A stretch of DNA of 64,000 bases from NCBI GenBank assembly GCA_016716425.1, contig JADJWJ010000007.1, positions 124,001 to 188,000 on the forward strand, in the 5' to 3' direction. The notes under the pieces are model-generated. The model made no database searches. It saw only the letters and a list, made by a program, of their open reading frames with translations, and was not told the DNA's origin. The position numbers and the translations under genes are program-made. This document shows positions 40,159-48,779 of this stretch, in pieces (position 1 is the first letter of the stretch; each line of letters starts with the position of its first letter). Source of the stretch: Betaproteobacteria bacterium. Its GTDB lineage: Bacteria > Pseudomonadota > Gammaproteobacteria > Burkholderiales > Casimicrobiaceae.

Positions 40159-40956
40159 ATGCTGCACGGCCAACGCGTGGTCGTCGTGATGCCGGCGTTC
40201 CGGGCGGAGAAGACGCTCGACGCCTGCTACCGCGCCATTCCGCACGACGTCGTCGACATGGTGCTGCTGGTCGACGACGCCAGCGACGACGCCACGCTCG
40301 CCGTGGCGGAGCGGCTCGGCATTCCGACCGTTCGCCACGCGATCAACGCCGGCTACGGCGCCAACCAGAAGACGTGCTACATGGAGGCGCTGAAGGCCGG
40401 CGCCGACATCGTCGTCATGGTGCACCCGGACTACCAGTACGAGCCGCGGCTCATCACGGCGCTGGTGTCGCTGGTCGCGTCCGGGGTCTACGACGTCGCG
40501 ATCGGCTCGCGCATGCTCGGCAAGACGGCGCTCGCCGGCGGCATGCCGCGCTACAAGTACATCGCGAACCGCCTGCTCACGGGCATACAGAACGTCATGT
40601 GCGGCGCCCGCCTGTCCGAGTACCACACGGGCTTCCGTGCGTTCTCGCGCCGCGTCCTGGAGACGCTGCCGCTCGGCGCCAACTCGTCGGACTTCCTGTT
40701 CGACAACCAGATGCTGGTGCAGGCGCTGGCGTTCGGGATGCGCATCGGCGAAGTGTCGTGCCCGGCGCGCTACTTCGAAGGCGCGAGCCAGATCAGCTTC
40801 CGCCGCTCGGTCGTCTACGGACTTGGCGTCCTGCGCACGAGCGTTGCCTACCGGCTCTGGCGCTGGCGGCTCGCCGCGCCGCGCATCTTCTCCGCGCAGC
40901 CCGAGTTGAAGCTCACGCACCCGGCGATCGTCGGCACCGCGCGCGTCGCGCCATGA
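40159..40956 (+). CDS. Family 2 glycosyltransferase (dolichyl-phosphate-mannose-synthase-like)
   Basis: A 265-residue cytoplasmic GT-A enzyme with no membrane segment. MPAFRAEKTLDACYRAIP is the nucleotide-sugar start, Asp39-Asp40 the first acidic pair, and HPDYQY (89-94) gives the D-x-Q metal site. GSRMLGKTALAGGMPRYKYIANR is typical of DPM1-like enzymes that charge a polyprenyl phosphate. The next gene (overlapping) is a membrane GT-C-like protein that could use that lipid-linked sugar, so the pair may decorate an envelope polymer. Confidence 0.85.
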   Translation: MLHGQRVVVVMPAFRAEKTLDACYRAIPHDVVDMVLLVDDASDDATLAVAERLGIPTVRHAINAGYGANQKTCYMEALKAGADIVVMVHPDYQYEPRLITALVSLVASGVYDVAIGSRMLGKTALAGGMPRYKYIANRLLTGIQNVMCGARLSEYHTGFRAFSRRVLETLPLGANSSDFLFDNQMLVQALAFGMRIGEVSCPARYFEGASQISFRRSVVYGLGVLRTSVAYRLWRWRLAAPRIFSAQPELKLTHPAIVGTARVAP

Positions 40957-41012
40957 GCCCGAAGGGCCGCCCCGAGGGCGAATACCGGAGCGAGAAGCGC
41001 GAAGGTAGCCCG

Positions 41013-42662
41013 GTGAGCCTGCGCGCCCGCGTCGGGAGCGACGCGCTCCCGTGGCTCGCGCTGGCCGCCGTCGCGCTCGTCGCCGGCGCGTGGCTGCGCG
41101 CGCGCGGCCTGTCCGCGCAGATCGTCATCGACGACGAGTGGCACGCGCTGCACAAGCTGCTGCGTGCCGACATGCTCGACGTCGTCACCCACCTCGACTA
41201 CGCCGACTACAGCATCCCGCTCACCGTCTACTTTCGCTGGCTGCACGACACGGTCGGCGTGACCGAGTGGGGCATGCGCGCGCCGATGCTCGCCGCCGGG
41301 ATCGTGCTGGTGGTCGCGGCGCCCGCGCTCGCACGAGCGTGGGCGCCGCCGCCCGTGCGCGCGGCGTGGACGGTGCTGCTCGCGGTGTCGCCGCTGCTCG
41401 TCTACTTCAGTCGCACGGCGCGTCCCTACGCGCTGACGGCGCTGCTGGCCACCGTCGCGCTGATCGCGTTCGAGCGCTGGTATCGCGGCGACCGGCGGCG
41501 GGACGCGTGGGGCGCTCTCTACGTCGCCGCGACGTTCGTCGCGGGATGGCTGCACATGACTTCGCTGGCGTTCGTGCTGCTGCCGTTCGCGTACTTCGGC
41601 GTGCGGGCACTGCGCGCAGGCGGCGGCGAGCCGCTGCGGCGGCTCGTGCGCATGGGTATCGCCACCGCGCTGCCGCTGCTGCTCGCGCTCGCGCCGCCGG
41701 TCGTCAACGACTGGTTCATGTTCACGGCCAAGGCCGGCGTCGACTCGGTAACGCCGGCGAGCGCGGGGCGGACCGCGCTGATGCTCGCCGGCAGCGCGCA
41801 CGCGATCGTCGCGATCCTCATGGGCGCCGCGACCGCCGCGGGCGCGGTGCGCGTCTGGCGCCGCGACCGCGTGCTGGCCGGCTACCTGCTCACCGTGATG
41901 ATCGGCGGGACGCTCGCGATCCTCGCTGCGCGGCCGAACTGGGTGCAGCACCCGCTGGTCTTCGCGCGTTACCTCGTGCCGGCGCTCCCTCTGTTGCTGC
42001 TGCTCGCGGCGGAGGGCGCGCTCGCGCTGGCGCCGCTCCTCGGGCGCGTGCCCGCGCTGGGCGCGACCACGATCGCGGCGGCCGGCCTGGCACTCTGGCA
42101 CTGGGGCCCGCTGCCGGCACACGCGCCCGGGCCCAACCAGTTCACCGGCCACCTGCGCTACCAGTTCGACTACGACGACGCGCACAATCCGTATGTGCTG
42201 AAGGTTCCCGACGAACCGGTGCCGGCGTTCTACCGGGAACTCGCGCAATCGCGGCCGGGATCGCTCACGCTGATCGAGGCGCCGTGGCGGCTGGAGTCGC
42301 ACCACAACCCGCACGTCTGGTACCAGCAGGTGCACCGGCAGCACGTGCTGATCGGCCTCGTCACGCCGCTGTGCGGCGTACGCAACTTCGGCGAGTACCC
42401 CGAGACGCAGGCGGGAATGCGCCTGGCCAATTTCGCACACCTGACGGCGATCCTGCGCGGGCAGTCGTACGGTGCAGACTTCCTGGTGGTGCACGTAAAG
42501 CCGTGGTCGACGCCGCCCGAGGCCTCCGTGCCGTGGCCGGACGTCGCGCACTGCCTGCCGGCGATCGAGTCCGCGCTGGGACCGCCCTTCTACGTGGACG
42601 AGCGGATCGTCGTGTTCGCGCTGCCCGGCGGCGTCCGGCCGGGTCCGGCGCGCGCGAAGTGA
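41013..42662 (+). CDS. Membrane GT-C glycosyltransferase-like protein (ArnT/PMT-related)
   Basis: A 549-residue polytopic protein: about 10-11 membrane segments, then a soluble C-terminal region of about 170 residues. The first periplasmic loop has IVIDDEWHALHKLL, which gives the paired acidic residues of GT-C enzymes. PLLVYFSRTARPYALTALLA is like the GT39/GT83 loop. It could transfer the sugar made by the upstream GT2. The frame is open from ATG 40953, overlapping the GT2 stop. The 20 extra residues come from a degraded intergenic repeat and carry no feature, so I prefer GTG 41013 (GAAGG upstream). Ends 4 bases from the convergent hemY stop. Confidence 0.78.
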   Translation: MSLRARVGSDALPWLALAAVALVAGAWLRARGLSAQIVIDDEWHALHKLLRADMLDVVTHLDYADYSIPLTVYFRWLHDTVGVTEWGMRAPMLAAGIVLVVAAPALARAWAPPPVRAAWTVLLAVSPLLVYFSRTARPYALTALLATVALIAFERWYRGDRRRDAWGALYVAATFVAGWLHMTSLAFVLLPFAYFGVRALRAGGGEPLRRLVRMGIATALPLLLALAPPVVNDWFMFTAKAGVDSVTPASAGRTALMLAGSAHAIVAILMGAATAAGAVRVWRRDRVLAGYLLTVMIGGTLAILAARPNWVQHPLVFARYLVPALPLLLLLAAEGALALAPLLGRVPALGATTIAAAGLALWHWGPLPAHAPGPNQFTGHLRYQFDYDDAHNPYVLKVPDEPVPAFYRELAQSRPGSLTLIEAPWRLESHHNPHVWYQQVHRQHVLIGLVTPLCGVRNFGEYPETQAGMRLANFAHLTAILRGQSYGADFLVVHVKPWSTPPEASVPWPDVAHCLPAIESALGPPFYVDERIVVFALPGGVRPGPARAK

Positions 42663-42666
42663 CGCG

Positions 42667-43863
42667 TCAGCCGGCGGGCGCCCCGAGTTCGCGCAGCGTG
42701 CGCTTGAGGGCCGCGGCAAGGTGCGCGTTGGCGAGCTCGGTGCGGCCGAGCCGTGCGTGCAGCTCGCCCAGCGCGACGTGCGTGCGCCAGTGGTCGTCGA
42801 GCGCGAGGCTCGCCTCGTAGTACGACTGCGCCTTGCCCCACAGCGCCTCGCGTTCGCACAGGCGTCCGAGTGCCTGCAGCAGCGCCGGGTCCTGGCTGTG
42901 CGAGCCAAGCCAGCGCTCCGCTGTCTCGAGCTGGCGGGTCGAGTCGGCAGTCCGGCACTCGGCGTAGAGCGCGACGAGATCGGGATCCCACGCGCGCTCG
43001 AGGCTGCGCGACACGATCTCCGCGGCCTCGCGGTCGCCGCCGAGCGCGAGAAAGCTCGCCGCGCCGGCGCGCGCGACTTTCGGATTGATGCGATCGGTGT
43101 CCGACAGGCGGTTCCAGTACGCGCGCAGCCCGGCGGCATCGTGGCGCAGTCCCGCCAGCGCTTCGGCGTGCGCGGAGGCGCGCAGCAGATCGCCCTGCGT
43201 GGGATCGTAGACCTTGCGCTTGACCAGCTGGTCGACGAGCGGCGGGATCTCCGCGCTGCGCCCGGCCGCCGTCAGCGCGCGCACCTCGAGGCGCAGCGCC
43301 GCGGTATGCAGCCCCGCCTCGCGCCGGAGCTCCGCGAGCTTCGCCAGCGCCTCGCCCGACTGGCCCTGCGCCAGCGCCATGTCGGCTTCGAGCATCAGGC
43401 GTGGCACCGCGAGGCTCGGCGTGGACGCGTCCGGCCGCGCGAGCAGCGCTTCCGCCGCGGCGAATTCGTGCATGTCGATCGCGGCGCGGGCGGCGATCAG
43501 CGCGGGCAGTCCCGTCGACTGGGGAATGGCGAGCGCTTCGTCGGCGAACTGCCGGACCTTGCCGTAGCGCCCTTCCAGCAGCGCGACCAGCGCGGCGTCC
43601 TGCTTGGCGCGCGCCCGCTCGCGGTTGCGGCGAACCCGGCTCTCGCGCACTTCGCGCGGCATCCGGGCGATCCGTGCCGCCAGCCGCAGCAGCAGGTGCA
43701 GCACGACGAATCCGCCGACGACGACGAGCACGAACGCGTTGAGCGACAGCTCGACGCGGTACGGCGGCGCGACGAACAGCGCGTAGCCGGCGTTGAGCCT
43801 GAACAGCAGCGCCGCCAGCACGGCGAGCGCGGCGAGCAGCAGAAACGCGAAGAGCAGGCGCAT
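42667..43863 (-). CDS. hemY: HemY heme-synthesis-associated TPR membrane protein
   Basis: A 398-residue protein with two N-terminal membrane segments (about 1-25 and 38-62), then a cytoplasmic set of TPR-like helices. The family signature is in LNAGYALFVAPPYRVELSLNAFVLVVV and RMPREVRESR-RRRRER. HemY (the proteobacterial TPR protein, not protoporphyrinogen oxidase) probably organises late heme enzymes. It lies 8 bases after hemX, as normal. In many betaproteobacteria both follow hemC-hemD directly; here those genes lie about 3 kb further away. Confidence 0.92.
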   Translation of the reverse strand: MRLLFAFLLLAALAVLAALLFRLNAGYALFVAPPYRVELSLNAFVLVVVGGFVVLHLLLRLAARIARMPREVRESRVRRNRERARAKQDAALVALLEGRYGKVRQFADEALAIPQSTGLPALIAARAAIDMHEFAAAEALLARPDASTPSLAVPRLMLEADMALAQGQSGEALAKLAELRREAGLHTAALRLEVRALTAAGRSAEIPPLVDQLVKRKVYDPTQGDLLRASAHAEALAGLRHDAAGLRAYWNRLSDTDRINPKVARAGAASFLALGGDREAAEIVSRSLERAWDPDLVALYAECRTADSTRQLETAERWLGSHSQDPALLQALGRLCEREALWGKAQSYYEASLALDDHWRTHVALGELHARLGRTELANAHLAAALKRTLRELGAPAG

Positions 43864-43871
43864 CGCGTCCG

Positions 43872-44954
43872 CTAGCGGGCCGCAGGCGCGCCGGGCGCTC
43901 GCTCGCGCGCCGCCCGGACCGTGCGGATGGCGGTGAGGCTCGCCGCGACATCGGGCAGGTCGGTCGGCATCGGCGTGGCGGCGAGTTGCGTCAACGTCGC
44001 CGACACGGCCTGCACCGGCTTCGCTCGCGTGTCGAAGTACTGCTTGATCCACGCGTTCGCGGCAGTGACGTCGGACTTGAACCCGTCGTCGTCGTGCGAG
44101 AGCAGCGAGATGCGCGCCGTCAGCAGCCGCAGCCGCAGGTTCTCGCGCAGGAAGTACTGCTGCGGCGGCGGCACCAGCGGCGCGGCCGGCCGGTCCGCGA
44201 CCTCGACGCGCACGAGCGACTTCACTTCGGCCCACGCGTCGCGCAGAGCGCGCAGCCACGCCGCCTCGTCCCCGGACCGGGCCGGCAGCGCAGGTTGCGG
44301 CAGCCGCTCGTCCTTCGCCAGCGGCAGCGAGTCGATCGAGGCGATGACCTGGTCGAGCTTGACCGCGATCCCGGCGACGTCGACGTAGGGCACGGACTTC
44401 AGCCGGTCGATGTCGCGCGCGAGCGCGCGTCGCAACGCGACCAACTGCGGGCGATCGAAGCGCGCGAGCTTGGCCTCCGCGAGCTGCAGCGCCGCGAGCG
44501 CCGACTGCACGTTGCCCGCGATCGCGAGCTGCTGGCCCGCCAGCAGCAGCACCTGCTCGATCTCGTTCAGCGCGAGCTCGTCGCGCGACGGCGCAAGCTC
44601 GCGGTAGAGTGTCTCGAGCGAGGCCTGCTGCGCCTGCGACTCGGACAGGCGCGTTTCCAGCAGCGCGAGCTTTGCCTGCGCGTCGCGCAGGTCGTTGGCG
44701 AGGTCGCCCTCGCGCACCTTCGCCTGCGCGAGCGCGGCGTCCGCATCCCCGAGCCGCTTGGCGACGTCCGTGCGCAGCGTGCGCTGCGCGTCGCGCGTGT
44801 CGAGCCAGGCGAACGCCGCGGCCAGCGCGAGCACAGCCGCCAGCGCGAGCACGAATCCGCGCGACGCCGGCGCCGTGAGCGGACCCTGCCGCAGCGGCGC
44901 GCCGGCGTCGTGCGCAGGTGCGGCACGGTCGCTGGCGGGCGCGGGTTCTTCCAT
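43872..44954 (-). CDS. hemX: HemX, heme-synthesis-associated membrane protein
   Basis: A 360-residue protein with one membrane segment near residue 40 (SRGFVLALAAVLALAAAFAWLD), a coiled coil (about 60-115, rich in KVREGDLANDLRDAQAKLA) and a periplasmic alpha-helical domain ending in YFDTRAKPVQAV. HemX is often called uroporphyrinogen-III methyltransferase but lacks methyltransferase motifs. I chose ATG 44954 over an in-frame start at 45059, because an extended -10 box lies between them at 44986-44994. Confidence 0.9.
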   Translation of the reverse strand: MEEPAPASDRAAPAHDAGAPLRQGPLTAPASRGFVLALAAVLALAAAFAWLDTRDAQRTLRTDVAKRLGDADAALAQAKVREGDLANDLRDAQAKLALLETRLSESQAQQASLETLYRELAPSRDELALNEIEQVLLLAGQQLAIAGNVQSALAALQLAEAKLARFDRPQLVALRRALARDIDRLKSVPYVDVAGIAVKLDQVIASIDSLPLAKDERLPQPALPARSGDEAAWLRALRDAWAEVKSLVRVEVADRPAAPLVPPPQQYFLRENLRLRLLTARISLLSHDDDGFKSDVTAANAWIKQYFDTRAKPVQAVSATLTQLAATPMPTDLPDVAASLTAIRTVRAARERAPGAPAAR

Positions 44955-44985
44955 CGATCGATCCGGATCGGCAAGTCGCCCGCGC

Positions 44986-44994
44986 ATTCTAGCA
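44986..44994 (-). promoter_or_regulatory. Extended -10 promoter TGCTAGAAT before hemX
   Basis: TG-N-TAGAAT on the minus strand, ending 31 bases before ATG 44954. The same nine bases precede hemC (50034-50042). This supports hemXY having its own promoter after separation from hemCD. Confidence 0.6.
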
Positions 44995-45166
44995 GTCCCC
45001 CCTCCGCGCGCTGGCCGCAGGACCCTCCGTCGCATACAATCGAGGCTGTCACAATTCATCGGCGTGCCACGCCCGTGACCCCCACTTATGGAGGATTGCG
45101 GCGGGACTCTCCGCGGCCCGGGGGCGTCTTGCGGATACTGTCACTCACATCGGTAATCATCGGTAA

Positions 45167-45877
45167 GTGAACGGCCTGACCCTGCTCGTGGTGCTCGCGC
45201 TGGCGGTGGGCGCATTCGTCCTCTGGCGCGCGGGCGTCGTGCACGGACGGCGGCAGGCCGACGCATCCGCGCGTGCGCCGCTGCGCCCCGCTGCGTCGAC
45301 CGTCGCCGAGCCCGCGCGCGTCGAGGCGGCGGCCGCCGCGGCCACGCCGATCGCGGCGACGCCGGGGTCGCCGCCCGCGTCCGTCGCGCCGTCCGACGAG
45401 CCCGCCGGTGTCGCCGCCGAGCGCGCGCGGCTGCTGCGCAGCCTCGCTGCCGAGAACGAGGCGCTGCGCCGCGCGGCGGCCAGCGCCGACGCCGAGCGCG
45501 CGCAGCTGGCCTCGCTCGCCGACGACCGCCGCCGCCTCTTCGCCGAATGCGCGCAGGCCCGAGCCGAGACCGCGCGTTACCGCGACCTCGTCATCGCGCT
45601 CGAGGACAACGCGCTGCCGCCGCTGCTCGACGGACCCAGCGCGCCGGACGACCTGAAGCTCATCGTCGGCGTCGGGCCCGTGCTCGAACGCATGCTGCAC
45701 CAGCTCGGCGTCACGACGTACCGGCAGATCGCGCGCTGGTCCGCCCGCGACATCGACGAGTTCGACGCGAAGCTGCCGGAGTTCCCCGGGCGCATCCGAC
45801 GCGACGGCTGGGTCACGCAGGCCCGCGCGCTGCATCAATCCAAGTTCGGCGAGGCACTGCCGGCGCGCGAGCGCTGA
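45167..45877 (+). CDS. Membrane-anchored coiled-coil protein with C-terminal helix-hairpin-helix-like domain
   Basis: A 236-residue protein from GTG 45167. Residues 1-25 form a membrane anchor, 30-85 are an Ala/Pro-rich linker, 85-150 a coiled coil (AERARLLRSLAAENEALRRA), and 160-225 a compact domain beginning DDLKLIVGVGPVLERMLHQLGVTTYRQIARWS. That last domain has the GVGP-x-LE-x-L-x-x-LG pattern of helix-hairpin-helix/NADH-dehydrogenase-associated C-terminal domains. Function unknown. A TACAAT box lies upstream at 45035-45040. Its stop overlaps the start of the DMT transporter gene by one base (TGATG). Confidence 0.7.
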   Translation: MNGLTLLVVLALAVGAFVLWRAGVVHGRRQADASARAPLRPAASTVAEPARVEAAAAAATPIAATPGSPPASVAPSDEPAGVAAERARLLRSLAAENEALRRAAASADAERAQLASLADDRRRLFAECAQARAETARYRDLVIALEDNALPPLLDGPSAPDDLKLIVGVGPVLERMLHQLGVTTYRQIARWSARDIDEFDAKLPEFPGRIRRDGWVTQARALHQSKFGEALPARER

Positions 45878-46824
45878 TGGCCGTACCCGCGGCCGGCGGC
45901 CATCCGCTCGCGCACGCGTTCGTGCCGATCGCGATCCTGACGCTCGTCTGGGGCTGCAACTGGCCCGTGCTCAAGCTGGGCGTGGCGGAGTTGGCGCCGC
46001 TCACGTTCCGCTCGCTGACGCTGCCGTTTGCGGCGCTCGGCATGCTGCTCGTGGCGAAGTTGAGCGGCGACGCGATCCGCGTTCCGCGCGCGTGGTGGGG
46101 CCGCGTCGTGGTGCTCGCGTTCTTCAACATCGCCGGCTGGAACGGCTTCGTGCTGTTCGGCGTGCAGCAGCTGCCGGCCGGCCGCAGCGCGATCATCGCG
46201 TACACGATGCCGGTCTGGGCGACGCTGATCGCGATGTTCGTGCTCCACGAGCCGCTCAACCGGCGCAAGATCGTCGGCCTGGCGCTGGGCATGCTCGGCA
46301 TGGTGGTGCTGCTGGGCGACGACATCCGCCACATCCGCTCGACGCCGACCGGCGCGCTGCTGATCCTCGCCGCGGCGATCCTCTGGGCGTGCGGCACCGT
46401 CCTGCTGCGCAAGTGGAAGCCGCCGATCGCGCAGAACACGCTTTCGGGCTGGATGATGCTGCTGGGCTGGCTGCCGCTGGTCGTGATGGCGCCATTCTTC
46501 GAACCGCACCCGCCGTCCTACCTGCTGCACCTGTCGTGGACCGCGTGGTTCGCGATCCTCTACAACATCTTCCTCGCCGGTACGCTCGCGCACTGGGCCT
46601 GGTTCACGCTCGCGCGCACGCTGCCGGTCGCCGTGTCGTCGCTGTCGTCGCTGCCCGTGCCGGTCGTCGGCGTGTTCTCGGGCATGCTGTTCCTGGGCGA
46701 GCGGCCGGGCCTGGCGGAGTTCATCGCGCTCGCGCTCGTGCTGGCGTCGCTGTTCGCCGTGCTGTGGCAGCCGGCGGAGAAGAAGAAGAGCGCGCCGGCC
46801 GCGGCGACCGACCCCGAGCCGTAG
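45877..46824 (+). CDS. EamA-family (DMT) exporter
   Basis: A 315-residue, 10-segment inner-membrane protein made of two EamA repeats (each five segments). The motifs WGCNWPVLKLGVAELAPLTFRS in repeat 1 and the LPVPVVGVFSGMLFLGERPGLAEF stretch in repeat 2 are typical of RhaT/RarD-like exporters. Likely substrates are amino acids or other metabolites, but none can be named. The start overlaps the previous stop, so the two are co-translated. Confidence 0.88.
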   Translation: MAVPAAGGHPLAHAFVPIAILTLVWGCNWPVLKLGVAELAPLTFRSLTLPFAALGMLLVAKLSGDAIRVPRAWWGRVVVLAFFNIAGWNGFVLFGVQQLPAGRSAIIAYTMPVWATLIAMFVLHEPLNRRKIVGLALGMLGMVVLLGDDIRHIRSTPTGALLILAAAILWACGTVLLRKWKPPIAQNTLSGWMMLLGWLPLVVMAPFFEPHPPSYLLHLSWTAWFAILYNIFLAGTLAHWAWFTLARTLPVAVSSLSSLPVPVVGVFSGMLFLGERPGLAEFIALALVLASLFAVLWQPAEKKKSAPAAATDPEP

Positions 46825-46854
46825 GCAGCGTCCGCGATTCGGATGGCGGTGCGC

Positions 46855-46967
46855 CGCCCCTCACCCCAACCCTCTCCCCGCAGGCGGGGAGAGGGAGGCT
46901 TGAGCGTGGTTCGGCGTCGACTCGCGCTCTCCCCGGGACGGGGAGAGGGTTGGGGTGAGGGGCACCC
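46855..46967. repeat. Dispersed CCCTCACCCCAACCCTCTCC repeat, inverted pair
   Basis: Two 25-base modules in inverted order (46858-46882 and about 46942-46967) around a short centre, each also carrying a CCCCGC/GCGGGG stem. It lies between the EamA gene and the convergent 2-hydroxyacid dehydrogenase gene and could end transcription from both sides. Same family as 15184-15357 and 52452-52565. Confidence 0.8.
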
Positions 46968-47012
46968 CGCGCCGATGCGCACCGGCACATCCTGCGCGCA
47001 CGTGCGCTTGCG

Positions 47013-47960
47013 TCACGCCAACTCGGGGATGAGCGTGAGGACCTTGCCCGTCGCGAACCACGCGTCGAGGTTGGCCTTGCACAGGTCGCCCATCGCCTTG
47101 CGCGTCTCGTGCGTCGCGCTGCCGACGTGCGGCAGCAGCACGACGTTGTCCATCGCGAAGAGCGGCGCGGGGATGTGCGGCTCGTCGGCGAACACGTCGA
47201 GGCCGGCACCCTTGATCGTGCCCGCCTGCAGCGCCGCGACCAGCGCCGGCTCGTCGACGATCGAGCCCCTCGCGATGTTGACGAGCGTGCCCTTCGTTCC
47301 GAGCGCCGCGAGAACCTCGGCGTTCACGACGTTCTTCGTCGCCGCGCCGCCCGGACACGCGACGACGAGGAAGTCGGATTCGGCGGCAAGCCCCGCGAGG
47401 TCCGGCACGAACCGGTACGGCACGTCCTGCGGCTTGCGTCCGGTGTAGGAAACCTCCATCCCCATCGCGCGGACGCGCTGCGCTATCGCCTTGCCGATGC
47501 GCCCGAGGCCCAGGATGCCCACGCGCCGGCCGGCGAGCTTCGTCGTGAGCTCCGGCCCGCGCTTCTCCCATTCGCCCGCGTGGACGAACCGGTTCAGGCG
47601 CACGAAGCCACGCCCGGTCATCATGATCAGCGCGACGGCGACGTCGGCGACGTCGTCGGTGAGTACGTCGGGCGTGTTGGTGACCTTGATGCCGCGCTGG
47701 CGGCAGTAGTCGACCGGCACGCCGTCGTAGCCGACGCCGAACACCGAGATGATTTCGAGCCTGGGCAGCGCGTCGAGCAACGTCGTCGGCGTGACGGTGC
47801 CGCCGCCCTGCACGAGCCCGCGGATGCGCGCGCCTTCGGCAGCGAGCAGGCCCGGCTTGTGGCTCGCCGCGTAGTAGTCGTGGCACCGGTAGTCCGCGCG
47901 CAGCGGGTCGTACAGGAACGGCGGCAGCGGCGCGGTGACGATGATGTCGGGCTGGGCCAT
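47013..47960 (-). CDS. D-2-hydroxyacid dehydrogenase (glyoxylate/hydroxypyruvate reductase type)
   Basis: A 315-residue NAD(P)-dependent enzyme. The Rossmann motif GILGLGRIGKAIAQR is at about 148-162. The catalytic triad residues are Arg in VNIARGSIVDE, Glu in FADEPHIP and His in LLPHVGSATHET. VFGVGYDGVPVDYCRQRGI is typical of the GhrB/GRHPR-like group, so glyoxylate, hydroxypyruvate or 2-ketogluconate reduction is likely. It is four bases downstream of hemD in the same direction, so it is probably the last gene of the hemC-hemD transcript. Confidence 0.9.
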   Translation of the reverse strand: MAQPDIIVTAPLPPFLYDPLRADYRCHDYYAASHKPGLLAAEGARIRGLVQGGGTVTPTTLLDALPRLEIISVFGVGYDGVPVDYCRQRGIKVTNTPDVLTDDVADVAVALIMMTGRGFVRLNRFVHAGEWEKRGPELTTKLAGRRVGILGLGRIGKAIAQRVRAMGMEVSYTGRKPQDVPYRFVPDLAGLAAESDFLVVACPGGAATKNVVNAEVLAALGTKGTLVNIARGSIVDEPALVAALQAGTIKGAGLDVFADEPHIPAPLFAMDNVVLLPHVGSATHETRKAMGDLCKANLDAWFATGKVLTLIPELA

Positions 47961-47964
47961 GGCG

Positions 47965-48771
47965 TCAGGGTTCGGACACGGGATGCGAAGCGAACCATTC
48001 TAGCAACCCGGCGACGAGCCCCGCGTCGGCGCCGCCGGTCGCGATGGCGGCGAAGCCCAGCGCCTGCGCGCGCGCGGCGATGCGCGGATGCGGCACGAAC
48101 GCCGGAAGCGTCTTGAGCAGGCGCAGCGATTCCGCGTCGAGCAGCCCGCACAGGTTGTCGAGCCCTTCGCTCGACGTCAGCGTCAGCGCGTGCAGCCTGC
48201 CTTCGCGCAGCGCCTCGACGAGGCCGCCGGCGCCCGACTGCGGTGCCGCCCTTCGGTAGCAGGCGACGTAGTCGACGGTTGCGCCGCGCGCCTTCAACGT
48301 GTCACCGAGGTGCTCGCGGCCGCCGTCGCCGCGAAAGATGACGACGCGCGTGCCGGCCGGCTGTGCGAACTCGGGCAGCGCGAGCAGGCCCTCGCTGTCG
48401 AACGTCGTGGCGGGAATCGTCGCATTGTTCACGCCAGCGGCCGCAAGCGCGGCAGCCGTGCCCGGCCCCGGCGCGAACGCGCGCAGCGTCGGTGGCCAGC
48501 GGTCCGCGGCCGGAACGCCGTACTCGACCGCGTTGGCGGACACGAAGATCGCGACGTCGTAGCGGTCGAGGGCCGCGTGCGCGCGGTCGAGCGCCGCGCG
48601 GTCCGCCGGCGGCAGGATCACGATCGCGGGAAACACGACGGGGCGCGCCCCGAGCGCCGCAAGCTGCGCGACCAGCCCCGCGGCCTGCCGCGCCGGCCGC
48701 GTGACCAGCACGCCGACACCCGCGAGAGGCCCCGCCGGCGGAACGTCATGCGCGAGCGGATGGACGCTCAC
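47965..48771 (-). CDS. hemD: Uroporphyrinogen-III synthase
   Basis: A 268-residue protein of the HemD fold (two alpha/beta lobes). VLVTRPARQAAGLVAQLAALGA at about 21-42 is the start signature, and VIFRGDGGREHLGDTLKARGATVDYVACYRR is the conserved centre. LTLTSSEGLDNL follows in the second lobe. Sequence conservation is low as usual for HemD. It closes the linear tetrapyrrole made by HemC with inversion of ring D. GTG 48771 is the start. A three-copy 81-bp repeat separates it from hemC. Confidence 0.9.
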   Translation of the reverse strand: MSVHPLAHDVPPAGPLAGVGVLVTRPARQAAGLVAQLAALGARPVVFPAIVILPPADRAALDRAHAALDRYDVAIFVSANAVEYGVPAADRWPPTLRAFAPGPGTAAALAAAGVNNATIPATTFDSEGLLALPEFAQPAGTRVVIFRGDGGREHLGDTLKARGATVDYVACYRRAAPQSGAGGLVEALREGRLHALTLTSSEGLDNLCGLLDAESLRLLKTLPAFVPHPRIAARAQALGFAAIATGGADAGLVAGLLEWFASHPVSEP

Positions 48772-48779
48772 CGCGCCAC

